A stretch of DNA of 56,920 bases from a virus: positions 1 through 56,920 of IMG/VR virus record IMGVR_UViG_3300025120_014399; one strand, given 5' to 3'. The notes below the pieces were generated by a model that was not told the origin of the DNA, ran no database searches, and saw only the letters and a program-made list of their open reading frames with translations. Made by a program: the position numbers and the translations under genes. Positions within the stretch are counted from its first letter, which is position 1. The number at the start of each line of letters is the position of its first letter. Of the stretch, positions 7,791 through 15,340 are shown piece after piece.

Positions 7791-8792
7791 ATGAAAAAAG
7801 CATTAGTAACAGGTGGCTGCGGATTTATTGGCAGTAATCTTACAAAAGAATTGGTAAATCAAGGATGGCAAGTTGACATTGTTGATGACATGTCAAATGG
7901 TCATCTAGAATTATTAGAAGGTTTAAAGACACGTGTTTTAATGAACGGATCTTTTTATAGCGCATATAGAATGCAAGACTTGGAAAGGGACCAGGATGAA
8001 GTCTTAATAATTCAAGATGATTTTGCCAACGATAACATTTTAAATGGTGTACATCAAGGTGTTTATGATGTTGTTTTTCACCAAGCAGCAATACCGCGGG
8101 TAAGCTACTCTGTTGAGCAACCTTATCACTCATCAAATGTTAACATTGCAAAAACAGTAAGGTTGTTTGAATCTGCCAGAGGCACAGTTGATCGAATTGT
8201 TTGGGCATCTTCATCATCTGTTTACGGTGGCGCTGATATTCTTCCTACAAAAGAGTATACAGCAAAAAACCCCAAATCTCCTTACGCCTGGCAAAAGTCT
8301 GCAATTGAAGATTTTGCAAAAATGTGTTGGGATCTTTATAAGTTAGATGTTATCTGCCTAAGATATTTTAATGTTTTCGGCCCAGGACAATATGGTGACA
8401 GTCCATATTCAACTGCAGTTTCTGCGTGGTGTCATGCAATAAAGCACGGGCTGGAGTGTAGATCAGACGGTGATGGCGAACAATCAAGAGATATGTGCTA
8501 TATTGACAATGTAGTATCAGCAAATATTTTAGCTGCTAATGCTGAGGGTTATTTTGCCGGCAAGCCTTATAATGTTGCATGCGGAGACAGAGTTACAAAT
8601 AATGAAATACTCGCCTATTTAAAAGAAAAATTTGGCAAAAAAGTCAAGGTAAGTAATGCACCCGAACGCCCGGGCGACGTTAAACACACCCAAGCAGACA
8701 TATCCAGTATTTCATCTGATATCGGTTATAGCGTACAAAAAAGATTTTGGCCTGGACTAGAAGAAACAATTAAGTGGTGGGAGATTAAATAA
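7791..8792 (+). CDS. NAD-dependent sugar epimerase/dehydratase (extended SDR family)
   Basis: This is a 333-residue extended short-chain dehydrogenase. The N-terminal T-G-G-C-G-F-I-G-S-N (about residues 7-16) is the NAD-binding loop. S-S-S-V-Y-G-G near residue 142 and Y-A-W-Q-K near residue 163 give the catalytic Ser/Tyr/Lys, and R-Y-F-N-V-F-G-P-G-Q near residue 189 is typical of nucleotide-sugar epimerases. It probably epimerises or dehydrates a UDP- or GDP-sugar for glycan synthesis; the substrate cannot be read from sequence. The gene has its own promoter and ends one base into tdk. Confidence 0.9.
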   Translation: MKKALVTGGCGFIGSNLTKELVNQGWQVDIVDDMSNGHLELLEGLKTRVLMNGSFYSAYRMQDLERDQDEVLIIQDDFANDNILNGVHQGVYDVVFHQAAIPRVSYSVEQPYHSSNVNIAKTVRLFESARGTVDRIVWASSSSVYGGADILPTKEYTAKNPKSPYAWQKSAIEDFAKMCWDLYKLDVICLRYFNVFGPGQYGDSPYSTAVSAWCHAIKHGLECRSDGDGEQSRDMCYIDNVVSANILAANAEGYFAGKPYNVACGDRVTNNEILAYLKEKFGKKVKVSNAPERPGDVKHTQADISSISSDIGYSVQKRFWPGLEETIKWWEIK

Positions 8793-9367
8793 TGAATCAA
8801 ACAAATTTTGTTCTGTATACCGGTCCGATGTTTAGTTCTAAAACAACTAAATTGCTAGAAAGGATCGATAGAAGTAAATATCAAAAAAAGAAAGCTGCAT
8901 CTTTTAAACCCCAAATAGATGATAGATACTCAGTTAGCAATCAAATAGTTACACATAATGATGATCATATACAGAGCTGCAGTGTCAACTCCGGGCAGCA
9001 CATATTAGAAATAGTTGCAGGAAATCAGCCTGTAGATATAATTGCAATAGATGAACTTTTTATGATTCCGGGAGGAGGCAAAGCATGTATTGAATTGTTT
9101 AAAAAAGGATATGATGTATATGTGTCTTCGATTGAGCTAAACTTTTTAGGCGAACCGTTTAATGAGGTAAGCGAAATTATGCCTTATTGTACACAAATAA
9201 TTAAATGTAAAGCTGTTTGTAGCATCTGTCAAGAAGACGCAAGATACACAGCAAGAAAAATTCAAAATAGCTTGTCAAATACAAGTGACGACAGTCAAAT
9301 TCAAGTTGGTGGGTCAGAATTGTACGAACCTAGATGCCAACTTCATCATAATTTTATGCGTTCTTAA
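8792..9367 (+). CDS. tdk: Thymidine kinase (type II)
   Basis: This is a 191-residue TK1-like enzyme. The P-loop G-P-M-F-S-S-K-T lies at residues 11-18, a Walker B-like I-A-I-D-E-L-F near residue 86, and a C-terminal zinc site (C-x-x-C near residue 140 and C-Q-L-H near the end). It phosphorylates thymidine to dTMP in the salvage route. The catalytic Glu is in the D-E-L-F motif. The start overlaps the epimerase stop (TAATG). With dut, dCMP deaminase and ThyX it forms a broad dTTP supply set. Confidence 0.93.
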   Translation: MNQTNFVLYTGPMFSSKTTKLLERIDRSKYQKKKAASFKPQIDDRYSVSNQIVTHNDDHIQSCSVNSGQHILEIVAGNQPVDIIAIDELFMIPGGGKACIELFKKGYDVYVSSIELNFLGEPFNEVSEIMPYCTQIIKCKAVCSICQEDARYTARKIQNSLSNTSDDSQIQVGGSELYEPRCQLHHNFMRS

Positions 9368-9369
9368 TA

Positions 9370-9375
9370 TATAAT
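9370..9375 (+). promoter_or_regulatory. Putative -10 box (TATAAT) upstream of the DHH gene
   Basis: TATAAT in a TATATAATAAG context lies 24 bases before the start at 9400, directly after the tdk stop. AGGAG follows. No -35 box is evident. Confidence 0.4.
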
Positions 9376-9399
9376 AAGTTAACGTAATCAGGAGATAAT

Positions 9400-10242
9400 A
9401 TGTTAGAGCCATCGAGTGTTAATTGCGTCATCTATCATGCAGATTGTACAGACGGATTTGGATCAGCCTACTCGGCATGGAAGTTGCTAGGCAATAGAGC
9501 TGAGTATTATGCATGCAAGCATGGAACCAAGCCACCGAATGTTAAGGGAAAAAACGTTGTTATTTTAGATTTTTCTTTTGATAATAAAACCACAAAAAAA
9601 ATGATAAAAGATGCAAATGAATTATTAGTTATCGATCATCATAAATCAGCAGTCGTTGAATTACATGATATATCTAATACGATATTTGATATGAACAAAT
9701 CAGGAGCAACATTAACATGGGAATTCTTTCACCCGGGAAAAGAAGCACCAAAATTTATTCAGTATATAACAGATAGAGACTTGTGGAAATGGGAACTGCC
9801 CTATTCTAAAGAGTTTTCAGCTGCATTTGACATGGTACCCTTTGAATTTGAAGAATTTGAAAAATTTGAAGACGATAGTGTTTTTGATGATGCTGTAAAG
9901 CGTGGAAGTTATATACTTGCTTATTCTAAAACAGTCGTAAAGAAAGTTTGTGAAAAAGCTTCTTCTAGAAAGATGGATGGAAAAGACATAATGGTTGTAA
10001 ATGCTTCACACTGGATGAGCGAAATCGGGGCTAGACTAAGTCCTGATTGTGACTTTGCAATGATCTGGTATTACGATCATAATGATAAAATAATAAAAGT
10101 AAGTCTAAGAGCTTTTCATGATAGAATCGATGTCTCAGAAATTTCGAAAAAGTTTGGTGGCGGAGGCCACAGAAAAGCCGGCGGTTTTGTGCTTCCAGGC
10201 GATTATAATATTGAAGATCTTTTTGATAAGGCAAAAAAATGA
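9400..10242 (+). CDS. DHH-family phosphoesterase
   Basis: This is a 280-residue protein. The N-terminal DHH domain shows Y-H-A-D-C-T-D-G-F-G-S near residue 10, V-I-L-D-F-S near residue 50 and V-I-D-H-H-K-S near residue 77. The C-terminal DHHA1 substrate-binding domain shows G-G-G-G-H-R-K-A-G-G at about residue 257. Members are Mn-dependent exonucleases, oligoribonucleases or cyclic-dinucleotide phosphodiesterases. The compact size fits the NrnA/DHH-DHHA1 group. A role in recycling short oligonucleotides or removing a signalling nucleotide is plausible but not shown. Confidence 0.88.
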   Translation: MLEPSSVNCVIYHADCTDGFGSAYSAWKLLGNRAEYYACKHGTKPPNVKGKNVVILDFSFDNKTTKKMIKDANELLVIDHHKSAVVELHDISNTIFDMNKSGATLTWEFFHPGKEAPKFIQYITDRDLWKWELPYSKEFSAAFDMVPFEFEEFEKFEDDSVFDDAVKRGSYILAYSKTVVKKVCEKASSRKMDGKDIMVVNASHWMSEIGARLSPDCDFAMIWYYDHNDKIIKVSLRAFHDRIDVSEISKKFGGGGHRKAGGFVLPGDYNIEDLFDKAKK

Positions 10243-10373
10243 AAAAACTCCCGTATATAAGATATTCAGCAAAATTTTTTGGAAAATTTGAAGTTGTAGT
10301 TAATAATAACCATGTCATACCATGTCATAATCTTGCTACTGCTAGATCAATAAAAAAAAGATATGCGAAATAG
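10239..10373 (+). CDS. Small hypothetical protein (44 residues)
   Basis: The ATG overlaps the DHH stop (ATGA). The encoded 44 residues are basic: F-F-G-K-F-E-V-V-V followed by H-N-L-A-T-A-R-S-I-K-K-R. It resembles very small phage proteins with a beta hairpin and a basic helix. The function is unknown. The coupled start and sensible composition support it moderately. Confidence 0.45.
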   Translation: MKKLPYIRYSAKFFGKFEVVVNNNHVIPCHNLATARSIKKRYAK

Positions 10374-10413
10374 TATTAAAGAGCGAATTAATTCCCGAAA
10401 AAGAGGGCTTGAC

Positions 10414-10851
10414 ATGTCAATACAAAAAAAGATTATAAGGCCTGACTGGGATATCATATGGTCAGACTTTGCAGAAAATATTGCAAATCGCTCAGTTGAC
10501 TCTAAATATAAGGTGGGTGCTGTCGTGGTTAACGCTGAGAACACTCAAGTTCTTTCAATAGGTTATAATGGTGATCAAAAGGGTGGGCCTAACAGAAGAC
10601 AATCTCAAGAAACAGGTAAATCAGGATTCATACACGCAGAGATAAACGCACTTATTAAAATGGATTATAATAATCCGTGCGATAAAAAAATGTATCTTAC
10701 ATTATCACCATGCGAAGTTTGTGCAAAAGCTATAGTTAATGCTGATATTAAAGAAGTAATATTTAATGAATTATATGGAGATGGTTGCCCAGGCATTGAT
10801 ATACTTATAGACGCTGGGATAAAAGTAAGAAAGCATAAGGAGGACATGTGA
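10414..10851 (+). CDS. Deoxycytidylate (dCMP) deaminase
   Basis: About 145 residues. The zinc site is complete: H-A-E-I-N-A near residue 76 and S-P-C-E-V-C near residue 98. G-Y-N-G near residue 50 is typical of dCMP deaminases. The enzyme turns dCMP into dUMP, the substrate of ThyX. The frame is open back to an ATG at 10363, but the ATG at 10414 begins the conserved domain. The start choice is not certain. The gene ends overlapping the next GTG start. Confidence 0.9.
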   Translation: MSIQKKIIRPDWDIIWSDFAENIANRSVDSKYKVGAVVVNAENTQVLSIGYNGDQKGGPNRRQSQETGKSGFIHAEINALIKMDYNNPCDKKMYLTLSPCEVCAKAIVNADIKEVIFNELYGDGCPGIDILIDAGIKVRKHKEDM

Positions 10852-11105
10852 GTTTAAAAAAAGTTTTACACAAGCTTCTTTTAGAAAAAGGTGCAAAAAA
10901 GGCTAGTAGCAACAATATGTATTTTTTTCTTTCGCCTACTACATGCATAGTAGACAAAAAAGGCTATAAATATACAATTAGTAAAGTTACATTAGAACCC
11001 GAAGTATTAATTCAATGTTACAGATCAGAACTAGACCCGGATCAAGGCGATAAATTTATTACAATTACAGCAAAAGAATTTGATGATTATTATAGGTTGG
11101 CATAA
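10848..11105 (+). CDS. Hypothetical protein
   Basis: This is an 85-residue protein with a GTG start behind AAGGAG, overlapping the deaminase stop by 4 bases. It is predicted to be alpha plus beta, with a basic N-terminal helix and a C-terminal I-T-I-T-A-K-E-F-D segment. No known family is recognised. It ends overlapping the next gene by one base, so it is co-translated with the SOD-like gene. Confidence 0.6.
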   Translation: MSLKKVLHKLLLEKGAKKASSNNMYFFLSPTTCIVDKKGYKYTISKVTLEPEVLIQCYRSELDPDQGDKFITITAKEFDDYYRLA

Positions 11106-11779
11106 TGAATATATTTGACAAAGAAATTAAAAAAGCTATTAAGGATACTATGAGACTAGACGAATCTTTAGTTGCCCAACAAAAGAAATTTGACATTAGA
11201 ACAGACTTTTTAAGTGATTCAAATATTGGTAATCATATAGAGCTTTATGAGACTTATATTAAAGACTTTAATTTAATAAGCGCAAAATTAGATTCTATAG
11301 ACAAAAAAGAAGTTTCATCAAACCACTCTGATTTTAAAAATTTAAAGCATGATGAAACATACAATTTAAATGCTGCGTATCTTCATGAACTTTACTTCTC
11401 AAATATTGGGGATCCAAATTCTCAAATAACAATGGATTCTTTGTCTTACATGCGATTAGCGCGGGATTTTGGTAGTTTTGATAATTGGCAAAATGATTTT
11501 ATTGCATGCTGCCAGAGTTCAAGATGTGGATGGGCAATCACATATTTAAATACATACACACAGACTTTAATGAATTGCGTAATTGATCTCCATTCTCAAA
11601 ATGTACCTACGGGAATGTATCCTGTTATTGTTATGGACTTATGGCAACATGCGTATTATAAAGATTATCTTAAAGATGCTAAAACATATGTTAACGCAAT
11701 GATGAAGCAGTTTAGATGGCCAGTTATTGAAAAAAGAATTATTAAATCAGACAAAATTGCACAGATATTAAGAGGTTAA
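11105..11779 (+). CDS. Fe/Mn superoxide dismutase-like protein with a tag-like N terminus
   Basis: This is a 224-residue protein. The second half follows the Fe/Mn SOD fold: N-A-A-Y-L-H-E-L-Y-F near residue 96 (compare N-A-A-x-x-x-N-H), F-G-S-F-D-N-W near residue 125, G-W-A-I-T-Y-L near residue 143, and the metal-binding D-L-W-Q-H-A-Y-Y at residues 178-185. The first metal histidine may be the H in G-N-H-I-E-L-Y, but its spacing is off by one from E. coli SodB. Metal binding is therefore likely but activity is unproven. Residues 4-20 form a basic helix ending in L-D-E-S, similar to the tags on neighbouring virion-like proteins. Confidence 0.7.
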   Translation: MNIFDKEIKKAIKDTMRLDESLVAQQKKFDIRTDFLSDSNIGNHIELYETYIKDFNLISAKLDSIDKKEVSSNHSDFKNLKHDETYNLNAAYLHELYFSNIGDPNSQITMDSLSYMRLARDFGSFDNWQNDFIACCQSSRCGWAITYLNTYTQTLMNCVIDLHSQNVPTGMYPVIVMDLWQHAYYKDYLKDAKTYVNAMMKQFRWPVIEKRIIKSDKIAQILRG

Positions 11780-11780
11780 T

Positions 11781-12416
11781 ATGAAAAGAAAAATATACAA
11801 TTTGCTTTTTGAAGCAGAAGACAATATTGATTCTCCTGAATCTAGTATGATAATGACTTCAACAAAAATGAAAGCACGAAAAGCGCTAGATAGCGTTGAT
11901 GATCAAATCGATGCACTGATCTTAAGATACGAAGCTTCATCGATAAGAGAAGAGGAAGAAGAACGAGCAATTGCTAGCCTGAGTGAAAGATCACTAAGCT
12001 TTCTAGTAGAGCAAGAAGAAGAACCTATCGATGAGCCTGTTGATGATACAGGGGGCGGTGATGAAGCTGTACCTGAAGAAGCACCAGAGCCATCCGGTAG
12101 CGAAAAAATGGAAGTAGACGCCCCGGCTGAAGATCAGCAAATTCCTGATCTAGATCTAGACGCATTTGCAGCAAGAACTGTTAGATTGATAAACAATCAT
12201 AGAAGCCTACTCAGAATGGAAGAAGCTATTGGTAATAGAATTAAACATTTTTTAGACGAAAATTATGGTGATAAATTTGTACAAAGATATCTTGAAATTT
12301 TAGATAATCAGTACGGCTTGTCTTTTGATCAATTCGAAGATACAAGAGGCATAAAAGACGAGCCTTTTGCGACAGGTGCTTTTGCAGGTGGTACGGGTGG
12401 CCTAGGCGGTGCTTAA
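11781..12416 (+). CDS. Hypothetical acidic protein, probable virion or assembly component
   Basis: This is a 211-residue protein. It opens with M-K-R-K-I-Y-N-L-L-F-E-A, a short basic start followed by L-F-E-A, a possible T4-gp21-like cleavage site. Residues 70-115 are an acidic, Pro/Glu-rich linker, then comes a helical domain, and the end is glycine-rich. The layout suits an internal head or scaffold-like protein. No homologue is recognised. It follows the SOD-like gene by 1 base. Confidence 0.6.
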   Translation: MKRKIYNLLFEAEDNIDSPESSMIMTSTKMKARKALDSVDDQIDALILRYEASSIREEEEERAIASLSERSLSFLVEQEEEPIDEPVDDTGGGDEAVPEEAPEPSGSEKMEVDAPAEDQQIPDLDLDAFAARTVRLINNHRSLLRMEEAIGNRIKHFLDENYGDKFVQRYLEILDNQYGLSFDQFEDTRGIKDEPFATGAFAGGTGGLGGA

Positions 12417-12681
12417 AAATAAAAAGTCGATACATATAAACATAGATCCGGATGATCATGCAAATTTTAAAGTTCAATGTGTCAAAAGAGATCTTTCAAT
12501 GCAAGAGGTATTTGCTGCATTCGCAAAAAGAGTGGGTATGGAATCTTCAGACATGATGAGATTCCTAGACCAGATTGCAAATAACAAGTCAGTTAATTCA
12601 GTTAAAAAGAAATATACTAAGTCTGATATTGATTCAATTTTTAGTATCATACAAGAAGATAATAGTACAGAAGACAGATAG
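12409..12681 (+). CDS. Small DNA-binding protein, ribbon-helix-helix-like (ParG-like)
   Basis: The GTG start lies inside the end of the previous gene. Of 90 residues, the first 45 fit a ribbon-helix-helix fold: a beta strand I-H-I-N-I-D-P-D, then helix D-D-H-A-N-F-K-V-Q-C, then S-M-Q-E-V-F-A-A-F-A. This is the pattern of ParG or plasmid-type repressors. The rest is lysine-rich and helical. It may be a transcription regulator or a DNA-packaging accessory. The fold is inferred from pattern only. Confidence 0.5.
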   Translation: MLKNKKSIHINIDPDDHANFKVQCVKRDLSMQEVFAAFAKRVGMESSDMMRFLDQIANNKSVNSVKKKYTKSDIDSIFSIIQEDNSTEDR

Positions 12682-12709
12682 TTATCAATATATAGAATAG
12701 GAGACTATG

Positions 12710-12979
12710 ATGTCAATTGAAGAAATTAAAAATGCTGTAAAAAATTTGCCTGACGAAAAAGTGGACCAACTTAAAAAAGATTTGTATCTTACTAGTAAAT
12801 CAAAAGGTGTTTTAGACGCAATACAAGAAAGAGTAGTTTCTAGAAAGCTTTTAGTTTTTGGTGCTTCAACAGCTCTATTTATGTGGTTTGGCTTAGATGC
12901 TGATACCTGGGGCATGATTGCAATGTGCTATATCAGCGGTCAATCAGCAATAGACTTTGCAAAGACTTGGAAAGGATAA
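12710..12979 (+). CDS. Small membrane protein, holin candidate
   Basis: This is an 89-residue protein. A charged N-terminal half (residues 1-45) is followed by two hydrophobic stretches: L-L-V-F-G-A-S-T-A-L-F-M-W-F-G-L, and W-G-M-I-A-M-C-Y-I-S-G, ending in a short basic tail. Size and layout suit a small holin or holin-like protein, but no holin family is recognised. ATG codons lie at 12707 and 12710; AGGAG spacing favours 12710. A second membrane protein follows at 13941 and a spanin-like one at 14891. Confidence 0.5.
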   Translation: MSIEEIKNAVKNLPDEKVDQLKKDLYLTSKSKGVLDAIQERVVSRKLLVFGASTALFMWFGLDADTWGMIAMCYISGQSAIDFAKTWKG

Positions 12980-12983
12980 ACAA

Positions 12984-13397
12984 ATGAAATTAAATAGAAA
13001 TAAATTAAAAAAAATGATTAAAGAATCAGTGCAAAAAATTATTGCTGAATCTGAAATGCAAAAAATGCTAGGCTTGGGTCATCAATTTAGCAATGCTGAG
13101 CTTTATAATGCTGCGATGAATATGCTAAGGCAATATCCAGGCATTAGCGAACATTCAATAGAAGGCGAAATGTTAGAAAAAGCAATAAGAAATAGAATGG
13201 TAAGAGATCAAATAGGCATAAAGAATCCAGACTATGAGAATTTTAGCATGATACTAAACGTCTTGGACAAGGATCGCATGCGAAGAATGAGTTATAGACG
13301 TGGAATTGAAGATGAAATGCGCGATGCTGATCCTACTGGGAGAGAACAAAGGTATGGTGCCATGGCCAGATCAGGCAACACTATAAGACGATTTTAA
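12984..13397 (+). CDS. Tagged hypothetical protein (probable virion protein)
   Basis: About 137 residues. It opens with M-K-L-N-R-N-K-L-K-K-M-I-K-E-S, the recurrent basic tag, followed at residue 20 by I-A-E-S, a possible protease site. The remainder is helical and rich in Met, Arg and Asn, with R-G-I-E-D-E-M-R near the end. The start at 12984 was chosen because it gives the tag; an earlier in-frame codon at 12957 lies in the previous gene. The function is unknown. Confidence 0.65.
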   Translation: MKLNRNKLKKMIKESVQKIIAESEMQKMLGLGHQFSNAELYNAAMNMLRQYPGISEHSIEGEMLEKAIRNRMVRDQIGIKNPDYENFSMILNVLDKDRMRRMSYRRGIEDEMRDADPTGREQRYGAMARSGNTIRRF

Positions 13398-13411
13398 GGA
13401 AATGTATCAAA

Positions 13412-13930
13412 ATGAACATATCAAGAAAACAATTAAGACAGATAATCAAAGAAGCTATAGGCGATGCCGACGGTGATGGAACTTCTGACAAAGAAGAGCT
13501 TATAGCAATTGCATCAAACATTAGCGCAGATAATGCACCATCACATGACGCATCGTGGAAGGAATTGCATGCTTTCTTTAACAAAGATTACTTAAGGAAA
13601 AGTAAAGAAGCCAATCAAAAATATCAAAAATGGCACAATAGAGATCGAACACAAGGTAAATATGGTTGGAATATTTCTAAAGAATGGGAAGATCTACTTA
13701 CTTTAATAGATACCAACAATGTACAGCTTGAATTAGAAGATTTAGGAAGTCTTAAAAACTACATGAACGAATTTTTACCAATACAGAAACTTATCACACA
13801 CAAAATTTTAAAATCACCAGAAGAATCCTCTGTTAGAAAAGCTGGGTATTCTTATCTACGACGCATGACCGGTGCTTCAGATCGACATGCTTCAAAAATG
13901 AGCTCAGGCTATTACGGCAAACTCGACTAA
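13412..13930 (+). CDS. Tagged hypothetical protein with a calcium-binding-like loop
   Basis: This is a 172-residue protein. It opens with M-N-I-S-R-K-Q-L-R-Q-I-I-K-E-A, the tag with a possible cleavage after I-K-E. Straight after it comes D-A-D-G-D-G-T-S-D-K-E-E-L (about residues 18-30), which matches the D-x-D-x-D-G...E calcium-loop pattern of EF-hand or dockerin-like proteins. The rest is helical and aromatic. If the tag is cut off, the calcium loop becomes the new N terminus. The function is unknown; a virion location is inferred. Confidence 0.65.
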   Translation: MNISRKQLRQIIKEAIGDADGDGTSDKEELIAIASNISADNAPSHDASWKELHAFFNKDYLRKSKEANQKYQKWHNRDRTQGKYGWNISKEWEDLLTLIDTNNVQLELEDLGSLKNYMNEFLPIQKLITHKILKSPEESSVRKAGYSYLRRMTGASDRHASKMSSGYYGKLD

Positions 13931-13940
13931 TAAGGACTTT

Positions 13941-14327
13941 ATGACTTTAAGTACAATTAAAATATTTTTTAAGAAATTGTCAGTTTGGTGTATTCAGCAC
14001 TGGCGCTGGCTAGTATTTGGATTAATAGCTTTAATTGCATACCTTTCTGGTAGAAAAAATGCAAAAAATCTATGGCAACAAGCAGAGATAGCGAGGAAAC
14101 ATTACAAGGCAGAAGCTGCAGCAATTGAAAAAGCACACGCTGAAAAAAATAAAAAAATCAAACTAGCAGTACGTGAAGCTGACAAAGTAGTTGTTAAAGC
14201 TGAAAAAGAAAAGACAGTTTTGATTGATAGACTAGAAAAAGAAAAAGAAAAAGTGTTTAAAGAATTATTAAAAGATCAAAGCAAAATAGATCAGTCACTA
14301 AAAGAGTCAGGAATAAACGAGGTATAA
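13941..14327 (+). CDS. Membrane-anchored coiled-coil protein (lysis or envelope candidate)
   Basis: This is a 128-residue protein. One hydrophobic segment, W-L-V-F-G-L-I-A-L-I-A-Y-L (about residues 23-37), follows a basic N terminus. After it comes a long Lys/Glu/Ala-rich coiled coil to the end. N-in membrane anchor plus coiled coil is the layout of inner-membrane spanins, although many other proteins share it. It lies between holin-like and spanin-like genes. Confidence 0.55.
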   Translation: MTLSTIKIFFKKLSVWCIQHWRWLVFGLIALIAYLSGRKNAKNLWQQAEIARKHYKAEAAAIEKAHAEKNKKIKLAVREADKVVVKAEKEKTVLIDRLEKEKEKVFKELLKDQSKIDQSLKESGINEV

Positions 14328-14328
14328 A

Positions 14329-14841
14329 ATGAATAGAAACGACTTGAAAGAATATTATAGAAATCTTAAAAGAGGCCACCAAGCTGCATTTGTCAGCAAA
14401 CAAAGTAGCAAAAGACTTCTTAAGGAAACAAGAGACGTCACAATACAGGAAATTGAAGATGCAGCATATGAATTGCAAACCAGCGATCCAAGCAGAATTG
14501 CAACATATCTAGGCGCACATGAAGATGAAGTTGCTTTATTGATAAAGGACAACGTTGATGCCATGTCTCCAGATCATGATCAGCAGCTTAATATTGGAAT
14601 GTTTTCAAATGAAAACCCACTAGCCGGAGGCGGTTTAGGAAGAGGTCAAGCACTTGCTGAAGAAAATTTAAAAAATGCATTAGCTGATCTTTATCAAGAA
14701 GTTATTGATGCTGAAGAAGATGAAATAGATCCTGCTGATTATAGCTTTGGATCATCAATGGATATGATGGGCAACGCAAATTTTGAAGCTTCTAGATTGA
14801 TCAGATCTATTGTTGAAAACTTTCTTGAAGGCAAAATCTAG
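14329..14841 (+). CDS. Hypothetical protein, probable virion component
   Basis: This is a 170-residue acidic protein with no known family. The N-terminal third is basic (K-R-G-H-Q-A-A-F-V-S-K-Q) and contains R-L-L-K-E-T near residue 30. The middle has a Gly-rich loop (A-G-G-G-L-G-R-G). The C terminus F-E-A-S-R-L-I-R-S-I-V-E-N resembles the C-terminal tag forms at 43560 and 49654. The start follows the previous stop by 1 base. A promoter follows. Confidence 0.6.
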   Translation: MNRNDLKEYYRNLKRGHQAAFVSKQSSKRLLKETRDVTIQEIEDAAYELQTSDPSRIATYLGAHEDEVALLIKDNVDAMSPDHDQQLNIGMFSNENPLAGGGLGRGQALAEENLKNALADLYQEVIDAEEDEIDPADYSFGSSMDMMGNANFEASRLIRSIVENFLEGKI

Positions 14842-14865
14842 ATTTTATATTAGCTTTTTGTAAAG

Positions 14866-14871
14866 TATAAT
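14866..14871 (+). promoter_or_regulatory. Putative -10 box (TATAAT) upstream of the spanin-like gene
   Basis: TATAAT in an AGTATAATAAG context lies 19 bases before the start at 14891. AGGAG follows. CTTTTTG lies upstream but is not a good -35 box. Confidence 0.45.
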
Positions 14872-14890
14872 AAGCCAAACAGGAGAAATT

Positions 14891-15292
14891 ATGTTTTGCT
14901 TATTTTTTTTAGTGTCATCATCAATAGCTGCAGATCCACAATTTACCAAGCTTAAAAAAGGTGAAGCAGCGCCTTGGGATGGAAGGCTTTTTAATGATGA
15001 AGCAGTAGCAAAATTTATAGTTGAAGACAGACTAAAGGTTGATCAATGCGATATCCAAACTAGTTATTTTTTAAAAGTCCAGAAAGCTGAGATCGATCTG
15101 GCTTACAAAAAAGACCTAATCGATCTCAACACTAGCGTCGCAATACTGGAGCAAAAAGTGTCGCTGCGTAATGATAGAATCATAGAATTAGAAAGCCTTA
15201 AAACACCACCTAACCCGCTTTGGTATACAACCGCGGGCTTTCTGCTGGGTTCTGCAGTAACAATTGCAATAACTTATTCAGTAAATCAGTAG
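14891..15292 (+). CDS. Putative lysis-associated membrane protein, spanin-like
   Basis: This is a 133-residue protein. The first 14 residues (C-L-F-F-L-V-S-S-S-I-A-A) look like a short signal peptide. Then comes L-K-K-G-E-A-A-P-W-D-G-R-L-F, a pattern I associate with phage lysis-related proteins. A coiled coil (about residues 55-105) and a C-terminal hydrophobic segment (W-Y-T-T-A-G-F-L-L-G-S-A-V-T-I) follow. A periplasmic coiled coil held at both ends would suit a unimolecular spanin, but this is inference. It has its own promoter. Confidence 0.55.
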   Translation: MFCLFFLVSSSIAADPQFTKLKKGEAAPWDGRLFNDEAVAKFIVEDRLKVDQCDIQTSYFLKVQKAEIDLAYKKDLIDLNTSVAILEQKVSLRNDRIIELESLKTPPNPLWYTTAGFLLGSAVTIAITYSVNQ

Positions 15293-15340
15293 TTTGTTTA
15301 TTTTGAGCATAGTTATATATAAAAGTTTCAGGAGTTATCA

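Noticed and set aside
10960-10975. TATAAATA-like box inside gene 10848
   Set aside because: Internal to a coding region and not near a start lacking other support; such matches are common in AT-rich DNA.
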